A stretch of DNA of 64,000 bases, from positions 1-64,000 of the forward strand of contig NZ_LMMA01000012.1 in assembly GCF_001422725.1 (NCBI RefSeq), read 5' to 3'. Numbering within the stretch: the stretch's first letter is position 1; each line of letters opens with the position of its first letter. Source of the DNA: Flavobacterium sp. Leaf82. Lineage in GTDB: Bacteria; Bacteroidota; Bacteroidia; Flavobacteriales; Flavobacteriaceae. The translations under genes and the position numbers were made by a program. The notes below the pieces were generated by a model. The model saw nothing but the letters and a program-made list of their open reading frames with translations. It did no database searches and had not been told where the DNA came from. Below, piece by piece: positions 26,457 to 32,990 of this stretch.

Positions 26457-27142
26457 TACCACAGAGAAGCACAAAGTTTTTCACAGAGTTTACAAAGTTG
26501 TTTTGTGAGGAAGATATTTAATCCTAAGATCACGGAGTATTTAGCCTTAAAATTTAATCATTTATAACCCTTCGTATGCCATTTTTTAAAAGAATTTCAT
26601 TGAAGTTTATTAGTAGACCTAGTTTGTATTTTCCAAGTCTTAAATATATTAAAGTTTGGGCTAAATGAATTGTAGTTAATGATTCTACACTTTTTATTTC
26701 AATTACAAATTTATTTTCTACCAATAAATCAACGCGATAGCCGCAATCTAGTTTTATTTCTTCAAAAATTAGAGGCATAGCTTTTTCTTTTTCTACAGAA
26801 AGACCATTTTGTTTAATTTTATAAAATAAACATTCTTTGTATGCATTTTCTAACAATCCTGGTCCTAGTGCTTTGTGTACTTGGATTGCCAAGCCGATTA
26901 TTATTGTCGATATTTCGTTTTCTGTCATAGATCAAAAATACATTAAATTTAATAATTATTTTCCTATAATATATTAAGTTTTAATATAGAAAAAACACAA
27001 AGTTTTCACAGAGAAAAAGAAATTTAGATCGACATAGTTCAATCAAAACCTGTGAACTTAGAAAAAACTTTTTTTTTAAAACTTTGTAAACTTTGTGAAC
27101 TTTGTGAACTTTGTGAAAAACTTTGTGCTCCTCTGTGTTAAA
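26457..27142. repeat. Inverted repeats flanking the GxxExxY gene
   Basis: The left arm (26458-26502) and the right arm (27078-27140) are imperfect inverted copies: both contain CACAGAG-AGCACAAAG, then TTTTTCACA, then copies of the 9-mer TTCACAAAG. The right arm is longer because this 9-mer is repeated in tandem. A further partial copy (26995-27016) lies just inside the right arm. The arms enclose one complete ORF (26554-26928) and little else, a cassette-like arrangement. Confidence 0.75.
26554..26928 (-). CDS. GxxExxY family protein (PDDEXK_3)
   Basis: A 124-residue protein with the eponymous motif GPGLLENAYKECL, i.e. G-x-x-E-x-x-Y, in residues ~21-33. Then come AMPLIFEEIKLDCGYRVDLLVENKFVIEIKSVE, where D and E-x-K (EIKS) form a nuclease-like PD-(D/E)xK core, and a C-terminal LGLLINFNEILLKNGIRRVI segment. 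The family is compact, common in Bacteroidota and often present in many copies per genome; a nuclease role is predicted but, to my knowledge, not demonstrated. It is the only gene between two inverted repeats, which is suggestive of a mobile unit or of a tight association with REP-like repeats. Confidence 0.92.
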   Translation of the reverse strand: MTENEISTIIIGLAIQVHKALGPGLLENAYKECLFYKIKQNGLSVEKEKAMPLIFEEIKLDCGYRVDLLVENKFVIEIKSVESLTTIHLAQTLIYLRLGKYKLGLLINFNEILLKNGIRRVIND

Positions 27143-27207
27143 ATAGTATCATTAACATTTTTAAATAAAAGAAAATTTGTGGTAAATAAATAGCAGCTCA
27201 AATTCTT

Positions 27208-27240
27208 TTTGTAAAATTCACTTCTGTTTTCTTACATTTG
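27208..27240 (+). promoter_or_regulatory. Promoter of the acyltransferase gene
   Basis: TTTG (27208-27211) and TACATTTG (27233-27240) fit the Bacteroidota promoter with a 21-bp spacer. The ATG at 27246 is only 5 bp further on, so if this is the promoter the mRNA would have almost no leader. Confidence 0.5.
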
Positions 27241-27245
27241 AAACC

Positions 27246-27998
27246 ATGAAAGGAATTAAAATTGTTTTTTGGGTTTTATGGCGCATTTGGTTTTACATTT
27301 TGATGGCCATTCCGATATTGATTATGCTGCCGTTTTTACTGATTTCTATTATCTCGGAAAGCGGATATCCCTATTTCTTTAAAATGGCCCGCATTTGGGC
27401 TAAATTTATCCTTTTTGGGATGGGTTTTTATTATAAAGTCGAGAGAGAACAGAAGCTTGTTAAAAATAAGAGTTACATGATTGTTGCCAATCATACTTCG
27501 ATGACAGATATTATGCTGATGTTGGCGGTGGTTAGAAATCCTTTTGTTTTTGTTGGGAAAAAAGAACTTTCAAAAATTCCTTTATTTGGTTTTTTCTATA
27601 AGCGTACTTGTATTTTGGTAGACAGAAATTCTTCTAGAAGCAAAAATGAAGTTTTTAAAAGAGCGCAAGACAGGCTTAATCAAGGACTTAGTATTTGTAT
27701 TTTCCCAGAAGGCGGAGTTCCGGATGATGAAACTATTTTATTAGATGAGTTTAAAGATGGAGCTTTTCGTTTAGCAATCGAACATCAAATTCCTATTGTA
27801 CCCATTGTTTTTGCAGATAACAAGGAACGATTCTCTTATACTTTTTTAAGTGGAAGCCCGGGAAAAATGAGAGGAAAAATTCTTCCTTTTGTAGAAACTA
27901 AAGGATTAACAAGTGAGAATAGAAAAACGCTTCGGGACGAAGTAAGACAATTGATTTATAAAGGATTACTTCAATTTAAGAAAGAGAAGAGAGAATAG
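27246..27998 (+). CDS. plsC: 1-acyl-sn-glycerol-3-phosphate acyltransferase
   Basis: A 250-residue membrane acyltransferase of the PlsC type that makes phosphatidic acid from lysophosphatidic acid. The N-terminal membrane segment (about residues 10-32) precedes the catalytic motif NHTSMTDIM (NHxSxxD, about 80-88), followed by motif III IFPEGG (about 154-159) and motif IV VPIVFAD. The length and order of motifs are normal. The first Met is accepted, because the next ATG would cut into the membrane helix. The gene is monocistronic and ends at a strong terminator (28020-28053). Confidence 0.92.
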   Translation: MKGIKIVFWVLWRIWFYILMAIPILIMLPFLLISIISESGYPYFFKMARIWAKFILFGMGFYYKVEREQKLVKNKSYMIVANHTSMTDIMLMLAVVRNPFVFVGKKELSKIPLFGFFYKRTCILVDRNSSRSKNEVFKRAQDRLNQGLSICIFPEGGVPDDETILLDEFKDGAFRLAIEHQIPIVPIVFADNKERFSYTFLSGSPGKMRGKILPFVETKGLTSENRKTLRDEVRQLIYKGLLQFKKEKRE

Positions 27999-28019
27999 AA
28001 TAAAGAGAATAGAATATAA

Positions 28020-28053
28020 AAAACCCGATAACTCATTGAAGTTATCGGGTTTT
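28020..28053. terminator. Bidirectional terminator
   Basis: AAAACCCGATAAC (28020-28032) pairs perfectly with GTTATCGGGTTTT (28041-28053), with T-runs on both strands. It ends plsC on the plus strand and may end the small minus-strand transcript. Confidence 0.85.
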
Positions 28054-28090
28054 CTTTTGAATTAAAATCCCCCATTTTATATTCAAAATA

Positions 28091-28195
28091 CTATCGATGA
28101 ATTATTTTTTCTGAAATAAAACGCAATACTTTTTTAAATTTCAATTTGGTTTTCCTACGGTTTTTACTGTACAACACTTCTATTTTCTCTTTCAT
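28091..28195 (-). CDS. Possible 34-aa basic small protein
   Basis: An ORF of 34 codons plus stop, translating as MKEKIEVLYSKNRRKT followed by LKFKKVLRFISEKIIHR: strongly basic, with an amphipathic helical second half. It is supported by context rather than by homology: an ECF-like promoter (28262-28290) lies about 65 bp upstream on the minus strand and a terminator (28020-28053) closes the unit. There is no other long ORF in this interval. It could be a regulatory peptide, a membrane-active peptide or a chance ORF in a small RNA. Confidence 0.4.
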   Translation of the reverse strand: MKEKIEVLYSKNRRKTKLKFKKVLRFISEKIIHR

Positions 28196-28261
28196 GGTTT
28201 AAAAATATTAAGGATTGATAATAAAGAGTTTATCTTAAACTCCGTTAACGTCACAATATAA

Positions 28262-28290
28262 TAGAGAGTAGAAATTGAAAAAGGTTGCGT
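28262..28290 (-). promoter_or_regulatory. ECF-like promoter, proximal copy
   Basis: On the minus strand ACGCAACC (28283-28290) is followed after 15 bp by TCTCTA (28262-28267). The same arrangement recurs at 28441-28470 with identical spacing. The AACC and TCTA pair resembles the AAC/GTC type of ECF sigma promoters; no TAnnTTTG box is present. It would drive the 34-codon ORF. Confidence 0.45.
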
Positions 28291-28319
28291 AGGTAATGTA
28301 ATTTTTTTCAGTAATAATA

Positions 28320-28353
28320 AAAACCCGCTAACACCAAACAGTTAACGGGTTTT
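28320..28353 (-). terminator. Terminator of the candidate small RNA
   Basis: AAAACCCGCTAAC and GTTAACGGGTTTT form a 13-bp stem with one mismatch and an 8-base loop. On the minus strand TTTTTATTATT follows. It lies between the two ECF-like promoters, so it would end the transcript from the distal one. Confidence 0.75.
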
Positions 28354-28440
28354 ATCGAACAAACAACCAAATTTATTCTGAAAAAAAATTCCGAAGTCGG
28401 TATTATGGCCTAATACCTAATCAAATCTTATGTCTGTTTA
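28354..28440 (-). ncRNA. Candidate small RNA next to recA
   Basis: This segment lies between an ECF-like promoter (28441-28470) and a terminator (28320-28353) on the minus strand and contains no start codon with a reading frame. It has a perfect 7-bp hairpin (GGTATTA-loop-TAATACC, 28399-28417) followed by CCGACTTCGG and a run of eight T residues on the minus strand, which could itself be a second terminator. The transcript would be about 60-110 nt. This is an inference from architecture only. Confidence 0.4.
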
Positions 28441-28470
28441 CTAGATGAACTTATTTGAAAATGGTTGCGT
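28441..28470 (-). promoter_or_regulatory. ECF-like promoter, distal copy
   Basis: On the minus strand ACGCAACC (28463-28470), 15 bp, then CATCTAG (28441-28447). It matches the copy at 28262-28290 in both boxes and in spacing (AACC-N15-NNTCTA). It is downstream of the recA terminator, so it should start a new transcript. Confidence 0.45.
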
Positions 28471-28497
28471 CATTTTTATTCTTTTTTTTGAAATAAA

Positions 28498-28530
28498 AAA
28501 CCCGACAGGCTTTAAAAGTCTGTCGGGTTT
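28498..28530 (-). terminator. Terminator of recA
   Basis: AAACCCGACAG (28498-28508) and CTGTCGGGTTT (28520-28530) pair perfectly; on the minus strand the stem is followed by TTTTTTATTTC. It sits 34 bp after the recA stop. Confidence 0.9.
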
Positions 28531-28564
28531 GTGTAAAGTCTTAATAATTAAGTCTTTTGTATTT

Positions 28565-29572
28565 TTAAGCGTTTGCTAATTCTTTAATATGCGCTTTGAT
28601 TTTTATTTCTAATTCGTCAGCTAATTCCGGATTATCTTTGATTAAAGATTTTACAGCATCACGACCTTGTCCTAATTTTGTATCTCCGTAGCTAAACCAC
28701 GATCCTGCTTTTTTAACGATCTCGAATTCAACCGCTAAGTCAAGAATTTCTCCAGTTTTAGAAACTCCTTCTCCGTACATGATATCAAATTCAGCAGTTT
28801 TAAAAGGTGGAGCAACTTTATTTTTTACCACTTTTACTTTTGTTCTGTTTCCAATAACATTCTCACCATCTTTAATTTGAGAAGAACGACGAATATCTAA
28901 ACGTACAGAAGCGTAAAACTTCAAGGCGTTACCACCTGTTGTAGTTTCAGGATTACCAAACATAACTCCAATTTTCTCTCTCAACTGGTTGATGAAGAAA
29001 ACAGTACAGTTTGTTTTACTAATAGTTCCGGTTAATTTTCTCAAAGCCTGAGACATCAAACGTGCGTGAAGACCCATTTTAGAATCTCCCATTTCACCTT
29101 CGATTTCACTTTTTGGAGTCAACGCGGCAACCGAGTCAATTACCACAATATCAATTGCTCCTGAACGAATTAAGTTCTCTGCAATTTCTAATGCCTGCTC
29201 TCCGTTGTCTGGTTGAGAAATGATCAGGTTTTCGATATCTACGCCTAATTTTTCAGCATAATTTCTATCAAAAGCGTGCTCAGCATCTATAAATGCAGCA
29301 ATTCCGCCTGCTTTTTGAGCTTCGGCAATTGCGTGTAACGTTAAGGTTGTTTTACCAGAAGATTCCGGTCCGTAGATTTCAATAATTCTACCTTTTGGAT
29401 AACCGTTTACTCCAAGGGCTAAATCTACACCAAGAGAACCTGAAGAAATAGTTTCAACTTCTACAATGGCTTTATCGCCCATTTTCATTACGGTACCTTT
29501 TCCGTACGTTTTATCTAGTTTGTCAAGCGTAAGTTGTAGCGCTTTTAATTTGGCATCTTTTTCTGAACTCAT
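28565..29572 (-). CDS. recA: Recombinase RecA
   Basis: A 335-residue recombinase that polymerises on single-stranded DNA, drives strand exchange and activates the SOS response. Walker A is GPESSGKTT, Walker B is in the block [24 protein letters not shown], and the hallmark stretches [14 protein letters not shown] and [14 protein letters not shown] are present. I start it at MSSEKDAK (29572). An in-frame ATG ten codons upstream (29602) gives an odd Lys-Glu repeat, [10 protein letters not shown], which could be translated but is unlike RecA proteins known to me. It is followed by a strong terminator. A TAnnTTTG box lies at 29628-29635. Confidence 0.97.
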   Translation of the reverse strand: MSSEKDAKLKALQLTLDKLDKTYGKGTVMKMGDKAIVEVETISSGSLGVDLALGVNGYPKGRIIEIYGPESSGKTTLTLHAIAEAQKAGGIAAFIDAEHAFDRNYAEKLGVDIENLIISQPDNGEQALEIAENLIRSGAIDIVVIDSVAALTPKSEIEGEMGDSKMGLHARLMSQALRKLTGTISKTNCTVFFINQLREKIGVMFGNPETTTGGNALKFYASVRLDIRRSSQIKDGENVIGNRTKVKVVKNKVAPPFKTAEFDIMYGEGVSKTGEILDLAVEFEIVKKAGSWFSYGDTKLGQGRDAVKSLIKDNPELADELEIKIKAHIKELANA

Positions 29573-29627
29573 CTTTTCTTTCTCTTTTTCTTTTTCTTTC
29601 ATCTAAGTTTTTATATTTTTTCTTTAT

Positions 29628-29635
29628 CAAAAATA
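29628..29635 (-). promoter_or_regulatory. Putative -7 box of recA
   Basis: On the minus strand TATTTTTG matches TAnnTTTG. It lies 56 bp before the ATG at 29572. No good -33 box is seen at the expected distance, and no LexA-type palindrome is apparent. Confidence 0.4.
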
Positions 29636-29755
29636 AATCGTAAAATAAATAACTTCTTGATTTAGATTTGTATGGGCTTATAATTTTTGTAAAAATACTT
29701 CTTTTTTTTGGAGTTTGATTTGACCTGATTGTTCCAAATTGTATCAAATTTGATA

Positions 29756-30265
29756 CTATAAAAACAAAGCCTTTAATTCTGTGGCTTCAGAAGGTTTTAT
29801 TTTACCGGCCAATAATAAACTCAATTGTTTACGACGCAAAGCAGCATCAAAACGTTGTATTTCAAGTTCAGTTTCAGGTACAATTGCAGGTACTTCAACT
29901 GGTCTTCCGGTATCATCAACGGCTACGAAAGTATAAATCGCTTCGTTTGCTTTGGTTCTGTTTCCGGATTCGCGGTCTTCTACCCAAACATCGATAAAAA
30001 CTTCCATAGAACTTTTAAAAGATCTTGACACTTTTGCTTCAACGGTAACGACACTTCCTAATGAAATGGCTCTGTTAAATGCGACGTGATTCACAGAAGC
30101 AGTAACCACAATTCGGCGTGAATGTCTGCGCGCGGCAATACTTGCTGCACGATCCATACGGGCTAATAATTCGCCGCCAAAAAGGTTATTTAAAGGATTC
30201 GTTTCGCTCGGTAAAACTAAATCGGTTAATATTGTTAGGGATTCTGAAGGGTGTTTTGGATTCAT
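29756..30265 (-). CDS. Acyl-CoA thioesterase (hotdog fold)
   Basis: A 169-residue thioesterase of the YciA/BFIT-like hotdog family that hydrolyses acyl-CoA esters. The conserved segment PSETNPLNNLFGGELLARMDRAASIAA (residues ~19-45), with the N-x-x-x-x-x-G-G catalytic loop, is followed by VTASVNHVAFNRAISLGSVV and a WVEDRESGNRTKANEAIYTFVAVD strand pair. The length fits the single-hotdog members. It lies between recA and the DoxX-like gene in the same direction, but a promoter of its own is not evident. The role is likely fatty-acid turnover or lipid remodelling. Confidence 0.9.
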   Translation of the reverse strand: MNPKHPSESLTILTDLVLPSETNPLNNLFGGELLARMDRAASIAARRHSRRIVVTASVNHVAFNRAISLGSVVTVEAKVSRSFKSSMEVFIDVWVEDRESGNRTKANEAIYTFVAVDDTGRPVEVPAIVPETELEIQRFDAALRRKQLSLLLAGKIKPSEATELKALFL

Positions 30266-30289
30266 TTTTTTAATAATAATTTTGTTTTT

Positions 30290-30366
30290 TTACCCGCAAT
30301 GCGGGCTGCTTTTTTTGCCACAGATAAATGATTTTTAAATCTTTTTAATTTGTAAAATCAGTGGCA
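30290..30366. repeat. Two nested intergenic hairpins
   Basis: CCCGC-AAT-GCGGG (30292-30304) followed by a T-run, and then TGCCAC...GTGGCA (30316-30366) with a long AT-rich loop, fill most of the gap between two minus-strand genes. From memory, the second resembles the dispersed TTTTTGCCACAGAT repeat of Flavobacterium. Confidence 0.55.
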
Positions 30367-30371
30367 TATTT

Positions 30372-30758
30372 TTAATTCAACCAGTAAACAGCCATAACAG
30401 CCGGAATAAAATAAATAACAATGGTTCTCGCACCATCGTAATCTTTGGCTAATCTTTGTCCAAATAGCATCATTAACAAACAGATGCAGGAAAAAATAGC
30501 GCCGTAAAAACCAAATTCACGACCACTATTTGTGAGCAATTGTATTGCTCCGACAACGCATAAAATTCCAGAAATTAATTCGAGAATTAAAAGATGTAAA
30601 AGCGCAAGCGGTACTTGGTTTTTTAATGGCGTTTTAGCAAAATGTCCTTTTAGCCAATCGACATTATCTTTCCAATAAAATATTTTTTCATATCCCGATT
30701 GTAAGAACGTTAAGGCTAAAAATGCTAATAGTAAAATGGAGGCAACATTATTATTCAT
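30372..30758 (-). CDS. DoxX-like small membrane protein
   Basis: A 128-residue protein with four hydrophobic helices (about residues 5-22, 49-70, 84-103 and 109-127), the topology and length of DoxX/DoxD-like proteins. The segment LTFLQSGYEKIFYW near the N-terminus is typical of this superfamily, and so is the Glu/Asp pattern around ELISGILCVVGA. Members are linked to quinone-dependent or sulfur redox processes in some species; no specific substrate can be proposed. It lies 6 bp from the end of holB in the same direction and is therefore probably co-transcribed with it. Confidence 0.75.
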   Translation of the reverse strand: MNNNVASILLLAFLALTFLQSGYEKIFYWKDNVDWLKGHFAKTPLKNQVPLALLHLLILELISGILCVVGAIQLLTNSGREFGFYGAIFSCICLLMMLFGQRLAKDYDGARTIVIYFIPAVMAVYWLN

Positions 30759-30764
30759 TTGAAA

Positions 30765-31913
30765 CTATTTTTTATGAATTAAACGAGTAAGTTTTATAGA
30801 TAAATCTGTCAAAATTATTTTTGCATTTCCATTTCTTTCAATGTGATACATAGCATCAGAAAGTTCCTTGAAAATTTCGTGAATGTTGTTTCCGTTTACA
30901 AAAGGCGCGAAATTTTCGAGTTTGAATTTTTCAACTTTTGGTTCGATATAAACCAAAGACGGAGCTTCATAATTTAGTAAAAGTGCCTGACGAAACATTT
31001 CGATACAAAACTGAATAAATTTCTTCTGGCTTTCACGTCCAAGAGCTGCAATTTCTTCACTCCAGGATATTAAATCCTGAATGGCGGCAGCATTTCCTTT
31101 GGCTCTAAATGCGGCACGAACCCAGTTAACAAACCATTGCTCAAATGGATATTCTGAGTCATCTTCTTTTAAAAGATGTAAGGCTTTACTATAATTTCCT
31201 TGTGCCTGATGTGCAATTTTAAAAGCTGATTTCTCGTCGATATTCTCTTTTGAAATTAACGCTTCGGCAATAACTTTTTCCGGTAATCCGTTAAAGTGAA
31301 TTACCTGACAACGAGAACGTATGGTTTGAATAATGTCTTCTTCATTCTCAGAAATAAGAATAAAAATAGTTTTGTCTGAAGGTTCTTCGAGGAGTTTTAA
31401 TAATTTATTCGACGCGGCAATATTCATTTTATCTGCCATCCAGATAATCATGATTTTATAACCGCCTTCGTAAGATTTTAAAGCAAGTGATTTTAAAACT
31501 TCTGTTGCATCTTCAACACGAATTTCTCCTTGTTTGTTTTGAACGCCCAAAACTTTGTACCAGTCAAATAAACCTCCGTAAGGCATTTCCTGAATAAAAG
31601 TGCGCCAATCCTGAATAAAATCTAAACTCTTTGGTTTGGTTTTTACGTCTTCGGTGGTAACTGTTGGATAAATAAAATGTAAATCCGGATGTGAAATGTT
31701 TTGAAACTTCAAATTGCAGGAATCATTTCCGTTTGAATTTTCGTTTCCTGTATTGTTACACAAAATATATTGCGCGTAAGCAATTGCCGTTGATAATGTA
31801 CCACTTCCTTCTGGCCCAATGAATAATTGTGCGTGCGGAATTCGTCCGGAAGCTGCACTTTTTATCAAGTGACTTTTGATGTAATCTTGACCTAAAATTT
31901 GAGAAAATTGCAT
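30765..31913 (-). CDS. holB: DNA polymerase III subunit delta'
   Basis: A 382-residue clamp-loader component that belongs to the AAA+ family and helps load the beta sliding clamp. The fragment ILGQDYIKSHLIKSAASGRIPHAQLFIGPEGSGTLSTAIAYA corresponds to the Walker-A-like region, here GPEGSGT, in which the usual Lys is absent, as is normal in delta'. Typical blocks follow (EVLKSLALKSYEGGYKIMIIWMADKMNIAASNKLLKLLEEPS), including the SRC motif (IRSRCQVIHF). The start is the ATG at 31913 (MQFSQILGQDY); 19 hydrophobic codons upstream are rejected. It precedes the DoxX-like gene by 6 bp. Confidence 0.92.
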   Translation of the reverse strand: MQFSQILGQDYIKSHLIKSAASGRIPHAQLFIGPEGSGTLSTAIAYAQYILCNNTGNENSNGNDSCNLKFQNISHPDLHFIYPTVTTEDVKTKPKSLDFIQDWRTFIQEMPYGGLFDWYKVLGVQNKQGEIRVEDATEVLKSLALKSYEGGYKIMIIWMADKMNIAASNKLLKLLEEPSDKTIFILISENEEDIIQTIRSRCQVIHFNGLPEKVIAEALISKENIDEKSAFKIAHQAQGNYSKALHLLKEDDSEYPFEQWFVNWVRAAFRAKGNAAAIQDLISWSEEIAALGRESQKKFIQFCIEMFRQALLLNYEAPSLVYIEPKVEKFKLENFAPFVNGNNIHEIFKELSDAMYHIERNGNAKIILTDLSIKLTRLIHKK

Positions 31914-31970
31914 GAAGCAAAGATAGAAGAAAATGATGTAGTCAAAAATTTTAGGTAAAAAGTTTATCAC

Positions 31971-32338
31971 TTACTTTTTTATTTATGCCGCGATAAAAAG
32001 TTTTTTTTGGAGTTTATTAACCAACTTTTGTTAATAACAATGATAAATGGAGAGAATATAGGTGTTTTTTGGTGATAAATTTTTTCTAAAATTTACGAAA
32101 AGTAAGTTTTTTTTGGTTATTATTTTACGAAATGTGATTTTTTTTATAGTTAATATCTTACGGTTTAAGTTTTAACAAATTTAACAAAAACCTCGTTAAA
32201 ACGCACATTTTCTCGACATAAGGCTGGTTTTTAAGCTTTTTTTAAGCTTTTTTTTTGAAAAAAGAAATCAATAAAGTTGCAATTTAAGTTAATTTATATA
32301 TTTTTGTTTTCATCAACAACCATTTATAAAAAGAATCT
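31971..32338. other. AT-rich divergent region before the spr operon
   Basis: No gene is seen in these 368 bp. It contains AAAACGCACATTTT and AAGGCTGG (about 32197-32226), also present near 13047-13080, several TTAAGCTTTTTTT tracts and the promoter of the spr operon (32276-32306). Confidence 0.5.
32276..32306 (+). promoter_or_regulatory. Promoter of the spr operon
   Basis: GTTG (32276-32279), 19 bp and TATTTTTG (32299-32306) match the Bacteroidota housekeeping promoter well. It lies 33 bp before the first gene (32339) of the long block that ends with sprF. No second clear promoter was found within the block. Confidence 0.6.
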
Positions 32339-32791
32339 ATGAAAGGGAAAATTATTTTATTAAGTGCAGTTTTTTTCATGACAACCGGAGCAATTTCGGC
32401 TCAGGCAAAAAATGCCCCAAGAAGTATTATTAGTACGACAGCTCTTATCCGTAAATACCATGATCAAAAAGAATTGAGTGGTATGCAAAAAGGAGAACTT
32501 TTAGAATTATACATTGAGCGTATTAAAGTTTTGGTAAAAACTCTTCCTTATATAGCTTTGGTTACTAAACCTGGTGTTACGATGGCAGACTTAGGTATTC
32601 CGGACGATAGTGAACACAAAAAAGTATTAGATGCACAAGCAGTTGGTACTACTACTTTCTTAGATACAACAGTAGAATTTCAAAGAAAAATGATGCCGTA
32701 TTCTGATAAAGGAAACTTAATCGCTGCGATTTTATTTTACGAAAACACATTGAAATCTTTACATGAGTTCAACGAATTGAACGAAATGTAA
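32339..32791 (+). CDS. Secreted protein of unknown function, first gene of the spr block
   Basis: A 150-residue protein with a signal peptide (residues 1-21, ending ISAQA). The mature domain is mainly alpha-helical with repeated Leu/Glu/Lys patterns (GMQKGELLELYIERIKVLVKTLPYIALV). It has no Cys at the cleavage site and no type IX C-terminal domain, so it is probably periplasmic. I do not recognise a domain. It is the first gene after the best promoter of the region and may be transcribed with sprC-sprF, although a terminator-like hairpin (32881-32938) separates it from the next gene. In F. johnsoniae the operon that contains sprB also begins with genes of unknown function. Confidence 0.7.
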   Translation: MKGKIILLSAVFFMTTGAISAQAKNAPRSIISTTALIRKYHDQKELSGMQKGELLELYIERIKVLVKTLPYIALVTKPGVTMADLGIPDDSEHKKVLDAQAVGTTTFLDTTVEFQRKMMPYSDKGNLIAAILFYENTLKSLHEFNELNEM

Positions 32792-32880
32792 TAAATAATT
32801 ATATTTTTTAAAACCTTTTTTAAAGTGTTTACGTAGATCATTTAAATTTTTTGCGTCATTTTGAGAAAAGAGATAAAAAG

Positions 32881-32938
32881 CAACTCGTTCTCGATGTGTT
32901 CTGAAAAATAATCAGAAAACTCGAGATGAGTTTTTTCA
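32881..32938 (+). terminator. Attenuator-like hairpin in the spr operon
   Basis: AACTC-GTT-CTCGA (32882-32894) pairs with TCGAG-AT-GAGTT (32921-32932) with an internal loop, enclosing TTCTGA/TCAGAA, and is followed by TTTTTT. It sits in the 199-bp gap between the first and second genes. Partial termination here could make the first gene more abundant than the rest. Confidence 0.55.
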
Positions 32939-32990
32939 TTTACGCATACGCATACCCAAATTTATTATTAACAGTAATACCCCCCTTATC

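Larger units (their letters stand above)
27999..28564. other. Gene-poor interval with three hairpins and small transcripts
   Basis: These 566 bp between plsC and recA hold no long ORF but are unusually dense in signals. There are three terminator-like hairpins (28020-28053, 28320-28353, 28498-28530), two look-alike promoters on the minus strand (28262-28290, 28441-28470), a perfect 7-bp hairpin (28399-28417) and a 34-codon ORF (28091-28195). Each is listed separately. Confidence 0.7.

Noticed and set aside
29523..29747. Reverse-strand ORF overlapping the recA start
   Set aside because: It is in another frame, overlaps the recA promoter and start, and is Lys/Arg-rich because of the GAAAAAGA tract.
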